Shown: one piece after another, positions 27,701 through 33,150 of the stretch
How positions within the stretch are numbered: the first letter of the stretch is position 1
Layout of the letters: every line of letters begins with the position of its first letter
Origin: Limisphaerales bacterium
Lineage (GTDB): Bacteria; Verrucomicrobiota; Verrucomicrobiia; Limisphaerales; UBA11358
Direction of reading: 5' to 3'
Assembly (NCBI GenBank): GCA_025360325.1
Contig: JANYCI010000194.1
Coordinates: 1-36,648 of the forward strand
Length of the DNA stretch: 36,648 nt
The notes under the pieces: generated by a model
Seen by the model: the letters and a program-made list of their open reading frames with translations, nothing else
What the model was told of the DNA's origin: nothing
Databases searched by the model: none
Translations under genes and position numbers: made by a program

Positions 27701-30003
27701 ACGGCACGGCCTCGGTGATTTTCAACACGACCACGAATGGCTCGGCCACGCCAGGGCTGGATTACACGCCGGTGACGAATTATCTTGTGACCTTCAATCC
27801 GGGCGTGACGAATGTGGCAGTGAACATTCCCATTACCAATAACGCCGTGCCGGAAGGATTCCGCACCGTGGAGATTCAACTGACCAATCCGGTCAACACG
27901 GTTTTGTATTCGCCCTCCAACGCGGTGCTGACGATTATTGACACGGTGTATTCGGCGGGACAGATCAGCTTCTCGGCGACGAACTATAATGTCACGCCGA
28001 GCGATGGTAGTGCGGTCTTGAAAGTGATACGCACTAATGGTTCATCTGGGACTATCTCCGTGGATTACCATACGATTGCGCAGACGGCGGTGCCGGGAAA
28101 TGACTATGTCGCCAGCAGCGGCCAGTTGACATTTATTGCTGGGGTGGTGAGCCAGAATATTAACGTGCCGCTGTTGTCGCAGACGTTGGTGCAGCCCCCC
28201 GTAACCTTCTCGGTCGTGCTGTCGAATTTGGTTGGTGGGGCGCAGATGATTGCTCCGACCAACGCCACGGTTAACATCATCAGTTCGATTGCTGGCATCA
28301 GTTTCGTTGCGGCCACGAATACCGCGCCGGAAAATTCAGGAGCGGTGAACGTCCTCGTGCAACGCCTGTTCAACACGAACAACGTGGTGTCCGTGAATTA
28401 CGCCACCGCGCCCGACACCGCGTTGGCCAATGTGAATTACCTCACCACCGCTGGCACGCTCTCCTTCACCAACGGCGAGAGCACCAAGGTCTTGAGCATC
28501 GCGCTCGTCAACCGCACCAATGTCACCGGCGATTTGAAATTCTCCGTCAAGCTCTCGTCCCCGGTCGGTGCCCAGTTGCTCGCGCAGAGCAACACGGTAG
28601 TTGTCATTCAGGATGCGGATGCGGGCATCAGCTTCACCAACTCCACCGTGCGCGTGCTGAAAAATTCCGGCAGCGCGACTATCACCGTCGTCTGCTCCAA
28701 CCCACGCGTGGAGCCGATCGTGACCGATACGAACAGCGTGCCGTTGTCGGTGCGTTATTACACGGCCGATGGCACGGCCTTGGCCGGGACGGACTATCAA
28801 GCGGTGAGCGGCACGTTGGTATTCACCAACGGCATTGCGACGAACACCTTCGACGTTCCGATTTTCAATAACGCGGCGGTGAGCGGCGACCATGCCTTCT
28901 CGGTCATCCTCACCAATGTCACCGCGCCCGGTCAGATCACGCCGTATGGCACGCAGACCGTGGTGATCAGCGAGAGTAACCCCGGCTTCCGATTCTCATC
29001 ACCGACTTACACGGTGTTTGAAAATGCGGTGCAGGCCGGCATCACCGTCTATCGCACCGGCTTCACGGACACCGTGGCCTCGGTCAATTTCACCGCCACC
29101 AACGGCACGGCGGTGAACGGCGCAAACTTCTTCGCCACGAACGGCACGCTGGTATTTACTAACGGCGAGACAGTGAAGTCGTTCAACGTTCCGATCATTG
29201 CCAACATCGCGGTGCAGCCGAATCTCACCGTGCTGCTGCAATTATTGAACCCCACCAACGGCACGCTCGTCGCGCCCAGTGCGGCTATCTTGAACATTCT
29301 GGAAAACGGCGGCAGCTACGTTGTCCCGGCGGGAGCCACGCTGGTGAGCGAATCCGGCCCGGTTAACGGTATCATCGAAAATGGTGAAACGGTTCAAGTG
29401 TTATTTGCCTTCCGCGATGCCGCCGGTTTGAACGTCACCAACCTCATCGCCTATTTACTCGCCACCAACGGCGTCACTGCTCCCAGCCCCGCCTCACAGG
29501 TTTATAGTAACTTGAGGGTTTATGGTCACTCCGTCTCACGGCCATTCACCTTCACCGCTTCCGGCACAAATGCGTTACCCATTGCCGCGACCTTCCGGTT
29601 GTATGACAACGGAAGTTTTATCGGCACGGCGCTATTCGGTTTCACCCTCGGTTCTTGGACAACCACGTTTAGCAACGCGGCGGCCATCATCATCAACGAC
29701 AACACCAACGCCTCGCCGTATCCGTCCGTCATCAATGTCAGCGGCGTCGGCGGCACGCTGATCAAGGCCACGGCCACGCTCAATGGTCTGTCCCATACCA
29801 CATCGGCCGACGTGGATGCTCTGGTCGTTTCACCTGCTGGTTCGAACACCTTGATCATGGCCCATGCTGGCGGCCAGAACACGGTCACGAACATCGTGCT
29901 GACCTTTGACGATGCCGCCAGCAATTCGCTGTCGCACTTCAACCTGTTGTTCACCGGCACGAATAAGCCGACGGCCTTTCTGCCTGTAAGGAATTTTCCT
30001 TGA
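21715..30003 (+). CDS. Giant exported Calx-beta / delta-60 repeat protein ending mid P-domain
   Basis: Encodes 2762 residues from a GTG with a good Shine-Dalgarno. The signal peptide ends near A40 (LAAVFGLVLLAGAAAAQ). The order is: degenerate Calx-beta-like units (45-400); a first delta-60 block (about 430-925; e.g. LQTDGKIVIGGNFTSFNG, IARLNSDGTVDGSFNPG) interrupted by a 100-residue beta insert (about 600-705); four Calx-beta units (about 960-1462; e.g. GTATNGINFNNVSGTLTF); a second delta-60 block of about seven repeats (1473-1839); six Calx-beta units (1850-2540); a linker; and the first half of a P-type beta-sandwich (about 2652-2762; SPYPSVINVSG, LTFDDAASNSL). It stops after LPVRNFP, without the domain's second half or the STNL tail. 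Calx-beta domains bind calcium and are common in adhesins. The delta-60 repeats probably build propellers. A surface adhesin or scaffold is likely. Confidence 0.9.
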   Translation: MKTILNMFSYSIRLGCRPLADGLKLAAVFGLVLLAGAAAAQTNASGTFQFTTDTYKVSEFEQTSPLQPGINLAPSLLGARVTVTRTSGSSGRVLVPILTTSFTNYFLVTNVFDISNNLVFLSQVRPLFPPDAGPNLTNSITFDDYQMSASSLMTSYGDQATLVPGSSVTNTPYYLTNIVNTTTNISTNTLVVFTISVVSTGVGLLTPVLDALESTNLLLPQLGSTVQQSITVAKSVPNQFSGSYYTNSVINLERSTFRISKGKSPAIIYLHRTGGAGDKAVTVSYAINQSLPHPVKSGMDGNPAPGNTFALEAGSDYAVAGTDFQNVSGTVTWAANDNNDKTISITLLNPGTPAFNLDLQLQIFVPVGSTEPVIIGGIDRATLTILGDEQPAGAVDRTWNKDNGDGFDSNPPYLKFPGTKGGASDSANGNGGTVNAVVEQADGKAIIAGSFNSYDSNPYNYIVRLLSNGYQDPTFLVSPNSGANDVIAAMALQTDGKIVIGGNFTSFNGESRPHIARLNSDGTVDGSFNPGLGADGTVQAVAVNPEDGTILIGGSFTNYGGVASSYVARLNPDGSRDTNFNVGNTVNGAVNAIAINGVQTINLDITPSGTETEDVQRLNLGVSTSGILQVAFDMFFVPDRMTIYYGGTNDVRIYDSGSVAGYTNFALPFGPTNGFTTNVITIVMNQGGGLLGTVWIYNAVINTYGDKTVYIGGEFTAVNGQPSGGVAKLQANGILDSTFNPGIGTYNPDTGFTDPVKALAIQNGKLLVAGGFSYMELADYNGIVRLNTDGTIDLTFNPGADAQNGTYNPLSGKVDTIYALTLQTDGKILIGGNFTTYNQTRRVGIARLFDNGSLDTSFMDTAYNQFAGLINHYYKSDAVNTNDYPAGNHRNAVRAIAVEPSSPNNVIIGGDFLRVGGGSVDHDGINMPAYTNVVFQNARMDSHPRSNVARLIGGSTTGPGNISLLYNTYSVDKTAGTLYVSMARTNGTLGTIAATVKPQFAEPGPGIATTNNVTGGATPTWPTLYQISTNDFWPKAPGTYGPNFSPQPQPPLGIHGTALADVYFSIINNTNITGNLNANIALNSPDGSSFKLGGEVVPLGAALGQINLSPLTVIDNNFKPGVLGFSSPTYTVNQNGGTATITVVRTNGTDGIVSVNYDTANGTATNGINFNNVSGTLTFNPGESSHTFTIPIISGSTVSPDKTVNLLLSTVTGGAMIGLTNAVLTIINNNFTPGHVSFTSLTFTTNEPNTTGAAAITINRLGGSSGTLAVTFAATNGTATNGVQFTGLTNSLTWNNGDVSTKTALVPLLHDGISTTPDLNVNVRLYNPLVNTKLNTNALGLNTNALLTIGNIDFPGTVQFTSGRYSVKKYAGYALVPVVRVGGSAQAISVTYNTADGTAIAPADYTATNNTLTFANGEVSKYIQVPIVDNAASIGLKTLTVQLTGAVGSPALATLNIIDTDEVDETPGSDDPTYSPTAGFNNAVFALALQTNNNKLVVGGDFTQADGVPRRRIARLNANGTLDASFSLPSSTMGVDASVRAVVVQSDGRIVIGGQFTNCNSFVNRHIARLNQDGALDSLFNVGAGADNTVFALAETFAGGARKIIVGGSFATLNGTTFHGIGRLNDNGAADTSFNPGGLGANAEVYAVAVQTDGKIVIGGNFTSVNGVTANHLARLNVNGTVDTTFTGSGANDSVLALAVQLDGKILLGGAFTNVNGSVQNHLARLNSNGSTDLGFTSGVGADDLVTTIALQTDTRIVLGGQFTHCSGVTRSRITRLNPDGTVDPTINFGSGADGFVSAMVIQQDNITGYPTNVPDEKIIIGGGFAHYNGEVRQRVARIQGGSISGVGAFEFSTSDFYQDESVLSAVITVIRTGGTMGTNANGSGNISVPFTTSDGSAIAGVNYQTVVTNIIFPMGEVQQTVNIPLIRDFVITNDLDVNLALDPILPASYGDQPTAKLHIVNDDAAVNFSAPTYQVTKNVINGVATINVLRLGTSYGTASVIFNTTTNGSATPGLDYTPVTNYLVTFNPGVTNVAVNIPITNNAVPEGFRTVEIQLTNPVNTVLYSPSNAVLTIIDTVYSAGQISFSATNYNVTPSDGSAVLKVIRTNGSSGTISVDYHTIAQTAVPGNDYVASSGQLTFIAGVVSQNINVPLLSQTLVQPPVTFSVVLSNLVGGAQMIAPTNATVNIISSIAGISFVAATNTAPENSGAVNVLVQRLFNTNNVVSVNYATAPDTALANVNYLTTAGTLSFTNGESTKVLSIALVNRTNVTGDLKFSVKLSSPVGAQLLAQSNTVVVIQDADAGISFTNSTVRVLKNSGSATITVVCSNPRVEPIVTDTNSVPLSVRYYTADGTALAGTDYQAVSGTLVFTNGIATNTFDVPIFNNAAVSGDHAFSVILTNVTAPGQITPYGTQTVVISESNPGFRFSSPTYTVFENAVQAGITVYRTGFTDTVASVNFTATNGTAVNGANFFATNGTLVFTNGETVKSFNVPIIANIAVQPNLTVLLQLLNPTNGTLVAPSAAILNILENGGSYVVPAGATLVSESGPVNGIIENGETVQVLFAFRDAAGLNVTNLIAYLLATNGVTAPSPASQVYSNLRVYGHSVSRPFTFTASGTNALPIAATFRLYDNGSFIGTALFGFTLGSWTTTFSNAAAIIINDNTNASPYPSVINVSGVGGTLIKATATLNGLSHTTSADVDALVVSPAGSNTLIMAHAGGQNTVTNIVLTFDDAASNSLSHFNLLFTGTNKPTAFLPVRNFP

Positions 30004-30036
30004 GGCATGACGGCAACTTGAAGACGAAGAATTTTT

Positions 30037-32202
30037 ATGCACAACGTTTTTGTTAAGACAATTTTCGGGCTGCTGGCCGTGGCTGCGCTAACCATTGGTT
30101 TGCCGCCGGTGAAGGCTGCGTCGCCCATGCCAATTTTGGTAATAGTGCCGGGGTTGAGTGGGGAATCAGCCATCACTGCGCTCGGTGGTAATATTGATGC
30201 CGTTGCCGCACATTACGATCAGACCGCAGTGCAATTGCGGGCCTTATTCCGAAGTGATTCCTCCTTGCGTGTGGATGGCGCGGGGTATCTCTATTATGTT
30301 TGCGTTGGCATCCCGCAAAATACTCCAGCCTACACAAACATCGTCTCCCCCTTGCAGCCGCTGACGAACACATTTTTCCTGCACAGCAAGCCGGGATCAA
30401 CCAAGACTATCTATTTAGATTTTAATGGTGAAACCATTTCTGGAAGAGCTTGGAACAATAATAACACTCCTACTAGCGGTAATGATATCATAGCGCCTCC
30501 TTGGGATATCAACGGCAATCCGGGTGTGTTTAGCGCCAATGAACAGTCTATTATCCAGCAGGTGTGGTATCTAGTAGCTGAAGATTATGCCCCATTTGAC
30601 GTGGATGTGACCACTGAATACCCAGGTGAGGCAGCCATCACCCGCAGTGACGTGACGGATAATGTTTTTGGCACTCGAGCGTTGATTAGTCCGATTAACT
30701 CCCTCATTGATACCAATGCATACGGTGGGTTGGCCTATGTTGGAGTTTATAATTTGGTTGGCGATTTTTTTAAGCCCGCTTTGATTTTCCCAGAAAATTT
30801 GGGCAATAATCCCAAAAATATTGCCGAGGCTGTAAGCCACGAAGTTGGGCATAATTTAGGCCTCCACCATCAGGGCACCAGCTCGCTGGGTTATTATGCT
30901 GGGCAGGGCAACTGGGCACCCATCATGGGGGTTGGCTATTACAAACCAATCGTCCAATGGGCCAAGGGCGAGTATCAAGATGCCAACAACCACGAGGACG
31001 CACTGGCGTTGATCACGACGAAAGGCTTGGACTATCGCGCTCAAGACTTTGGTAATTCGATCGCTACTGCCAGCCTGATGCCTGGCATCAAATCCATCAC
31101 CAACGGGGTCATTTCCCGCACCGGTGAAGCCGATTATTTCTATTTTCAAACCGGCAGCGGTTCCGCGCAAGTAACCATTACTAATTGGTCAGGGAGCAGC
31201 GATTTGCACGAACGCGTCACTATCTACGATTTCAATGGCGTCCCGGTGGTCAGCTCCGAATCCGTGGATGACGCCAGTGTCGGCACACGCGGGGTGACCA
31301 TTCAATTCCCCGTCACGGCTGGAAAATATTATGTTTCTATTGTCGGAACGAACAATGGCAACGCCTTTACCACCGGTTATTCTACTTACGCCAGCCTTGG
31401 TCAATACACCCTTGCTATCACCAACCCGCTCGGAAGCGCTACCACCTTTACCGCGCCGTCTGGACCTTGGGGCACTAATCTGGCAGTGATGAACGGCAGC
31501 AATCCCAACGGCCTGTGGCTGTTGTTTGTTCAGGATGATGCGGTGCTATATACGGGCATCATTAACAATGGCTGGTATGTCACACTTACCACTGCCGATC
31601 TCGTCGGTCAGGCGTCAGACAATGCCCTCTATGCCTCGAAGACCAACATCACCATGCCTTACGCCACCAATTGCAGCTTCACGGTGTGCGTGACCAACTA
31701 TGGCCCGTCCACTTCCAGTAACGTGTTCGTCACCGACACGCTGCCAACGGATGGACTGGTGCTGGTCTCCTCCAATAGCACCGCTGGCACCGTCTCGATC
31801 ATCGGCTCGGTATTGACGTGGAGCGTAGGCACTTTGCAGACGAACGCCGGAGCCAGCCTCACGCTCGTGTTGCACAGTATCGTTAGTGGTGCGTTCACCA
31901 ACACCGCCACGGTCAGTTCCACCACCGCTGACCCGAATCCTGACGATGACACCGTGGCTACCGCCATTACTGTGACCGCGCCGCCGTTGCCGCCGTTGCT
32001 CACGAACTTTTCGCTGTCGGGCGTGACCAACGATTTTCAACTGACGGTCAACGGCGATCCAAACTTCCTGACCATCGTCCAAGCGTCCACCAATTTGGTG
32101 AACTGGGTGAATCTGTTCACTAGCACGCCACCGTTCATCTACACGAACTTCGGCACCACCAACTACCCGGTGCGCTTCTATCGCGCTGTGGTTGGGCCTT
32201 GA
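30037..32202 (+). CDS. Secreted zinc metallopeptidase joined to half P-domain, DUF11 and STNL tail
   Basis: Encodes about 721 residues. The signal peptide is MHNVFVKTIFGLLAVAALTIGLPPVKA. A zincin catalytic domain follows with HEVGHNLGLHH (H268, E269, H272, H278) and a Met-turn candidate in APIMGVGYY, as in reprolysin-like metzincins. A PPC-like beta-sandwich (about 350-465) ends LGQYTLAITNP. From about 470 there is only the second half of a P-domain (APSGPWGTNLAVMNGSNPNG, then GIINNGWYVTLTTAD). A DUF11 domain (about 527-648; TNYGPSTSSNVFVTDTLP) and a tail FLTIVQASTNLVNWVNL...FYRAV close the protein. The catalytic region uses visibly more A/T than the tail. The N-terminal part and the tail look as if they came from different genes. 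It probably acts outside the cell on proteins; substrates are unknown. Confidence 0.88.
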   Translation: MHNVFVKTIFGLLAVAALTIGLPPVKAASPMPILVIVPGLSGESAITALGGNIDAVAAHYDQTAVQLRALFRSDSSLRVDGAGYLYYVCVGIPQNTPAYTNIVSPLQPLTNTFFLHSKPGSTKTIYLDFNGETISGRAWNNNNTPTSGNDIIAPPWDINGNPGVFSANEQSIIQQVWYLVAEDYAPFDVDVTTEYPGEAAITRSDVTDNVFGTRALISPINSLIDTNAYGGLAYVGVYNLVGDFFKPALIFPENLGNNPKNIAEAVSHEVGHNLGLHHQGTSSLGYYAGQGNWAPIMGVGYYKPIVQWAKGEYQDANNHEDALALITTKGLDYRAQDFGNSIATASLMPGIKSITNGVISRTGEADYFYFQTGSGSAQVTITNWSGSSDLHERVTIYDFNGVPVVSSESVDDASVGTRGVTIQFPVTAGKYYVSIVGTNNGNAFTTGYSTYASLGQYTLAITNPLGSATTFTAPSGPWGTNLAVMNGSNPNGLWLLFVQDDAVLYTGIINNGWYVTLTTADLVGQASDNALYASKTNITMPYATNCSFTVCVTNYGPSTSSNVFVTDTLPTDGLVLVSSNSTAGTVSIIGSVLTWSVGTLQTNAGASLTLVLHSIVSGAFTNTATVSSTTADPNPDDDTVATAITVTAPPLPPLLTNFSLSGVTNDFQLTVNGDPNFLTIVQASTNLVNWVNLFTSTPPFIYTNFGTTNYPVRFYRAVVGP

Positions 32203-32204
32203 GG
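32201..32204 (+). promoter_or_regulatory. Shine-Dalgarno of coaE overlapping the peptidase stop
   Basis: GAGG lies three bases before ATG 32208 (rather close) inside GAGGAAAATG and overlaps the TGA of the peptidase gene. It favours ATG 32208 over the TTG at 32199 and suggests translational coupling. Confidence 0.45.
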
Positions 32205-32207
32205 AAA

Positions 32208-32795
32208 ATGAAATTATTCGGTTTGACCGGCGGCGTGGGGATGGGCAAATCCACTGCCGCCGGTTTTCTTTTACAAGCCGGCGTGCGCGTCGTGGATACG
32301 GATGACCTAGCTCACGCGCTAGTCCAACTCGGCCAGCCCGCGCTCGCTGAAATAAAAAAAGAATTTGGTGAAAAAATCCTCGCCGCCGATGGTTCGCTGA
32401 ACCGGGCCGCGCTTGCGGAAAACGTTTTTGCCGACGAAGCCGCGCGCAAAAAACTGGAAGCCATTTTACATCCACGCATCCGCGAATGTTGGCAAACGCA
32501 GGTCGAAAATTGGCGGAAAGAAAATTGCGCGCTGGCTGTCGTCGTGATTCCGCTGCTGTTTGAAACGACGGCGGAAAATCAGTTCGACAAAATCATCTGC
32601 ATCGCCTGCTCGCCGTCATCGCAAATGGAACGGCTCAAGGCGCGTGGGTGGACGCCGGAGCAGATCACCCAACGTATCGCTGCCCAGATGCCGGTGGAAC
32701 AAAAAATTGCCCGCGCCCATTTCGTCATTTGGACGGAAGGTATGCCGGAGAATTCCCGCCGCCAGATCGCCCAAATCACTCGTGGTGTGAGTTAG
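32208..32795 (+). CDS. coaE: Dephospho-CoA kinase
   Basis: Encodes 195 residues, the usual CoaE length. The P-loop GLTGGVGMGKST sits at the N-terminus (residues 5-16), followed by VVDTDDLAH (30-33, the CoA-site acidic motif), LNRAALAENVFAD, LEAILHPRI and VVIPLLFETTAENQFD, all CoaE hallmarks. It phosphorylates the 3'-hydroxyl of dephospho-CoA in the last step of coenzyme A synthesis, in the cytoplasm. It follows the exported peptidase by five bases, so a housekeeping enzyme appears to ride on the end of the secreted-protein operon. A strong intrinsic terminator lies about 260 bases downstream on the same strand. Confidence 0.95.
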   Translation: MKLFGLTGGVGMGKSTAAGFLLQAGVRVVDTDDLAHALVQLGQPALAEIKKEFGEKILAADGSLNRAALAENVFADEAARKKLEAILHPRIRECWQTQVENWRKENCALAVVVIPLLFETTAENQFDKIICIACSPSSQMERLKARGWTPEQITQRIAAQMPVEQKIARAHFVIWTEGMPENSRRQIAQITRGVS

Positions 32796-32835
32796 AAATA
32801 AACCTGAATTCCGAAGTCGAGTTGAAGTTGGCGGC

Positions 32836-32885
32836 GTAGCGCAGGTTGGCAACCTGCTGTGTCGCCGACTGGCAGTCGGCGCTAC
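32836..32885. repeat. Cruciform-forming intergenic repeat
   Basis: Two perfect palindromes lie side by side: CAGGTTGGCAACCTG (32842-32856) and CGCCGACTGGCAGTCGGCG (32863-32881), each with a single G in the centre. GTAGCG (32836-32841) and CGCTAC (32880-32885) can pair around them, so the element can fold like a three-way junction. It resembles short mobile or REP-like intergenic elements I recall in this phylum. No coding frame was seen. Confidence 0.8.
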
Positions 32886-32939
32886 AAAGTGAAAAGAAAA
32901 AAACGGCAAACCCCCTGTAAAACTTGACGATTCTCGTGT

Positions 32940-33090
32940 CCCCAGTTTGTTGCCAATTGTAACCACATCTGGTGACAAGCCAGAATCCCAAACTCTGTTA
33001 CTCTTTTCTTGTTGGAAGTAGTGAGCCAACAAAAAATTTAGCGTTGTTCTGTGAGAGGCCGGAGTAGTGTCCGGCCTCTTTCTTTTTTGT
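32940..33090 (+). ncRNA. Candidate structured small RNA ending in an intrinsic terminator
   Basis: In the gap between the converging coaE and HzsA-like genes, several hairpins follow one another on the plus strand. An outer AGTTTG/CAAACT pair (32944-32949 with 32989-32994) encloses TTGTAACCA-CATC-TGGTGACAA (32957-32978, one mismatch). Then comes GTTGG/CCAAC (33011-33030) and the terminator hairpin with a T-run. No open reading frame with a plausible start was seen. No clear promoter was found; TTGACG at 32924 lacks a good -10. It may instead be the 3' untranslated end of the coaE transcript. Confidence 0.3.
33054..33088 (+). terminator. Rho-independent terminator
   Basis: A perfect 9-base-pair GC-rich stem, AGAGGCCGG (33054-33062) with CCGGCCTCT (33071-33079), has an 8-base loop and is followed directly by TTCTTTTTT. 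It would end plus-strand transcripts coming from the coaE side or from a local small RNA. On the minus strand no T-run follows, so it is not a good terminator for the HzsA-like gene. Confidence 0.88.
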
Positions 33091-33150
33091 CTTGGGCCGC
33101 TGGTTCCCCGCAACTTTCCCCATAGATTTTTTTCTGCCACCTGCTTTTGT

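Noticed and set aside
25735-27879. Two long minus-strand frames (331 and 361 codons) opposite the Calx-beta protein
   Set aside because: They mirror the delta-60 repeats and have no independent features; repeat DNA often keeps the reverse frame open.
31615-32475. Minus-strand frame of 286 codons across the peptidase-coaE junction
   Set aside because: It spans two well-supported plus-strand genes and reads as Arg/Gly/His-rich text.
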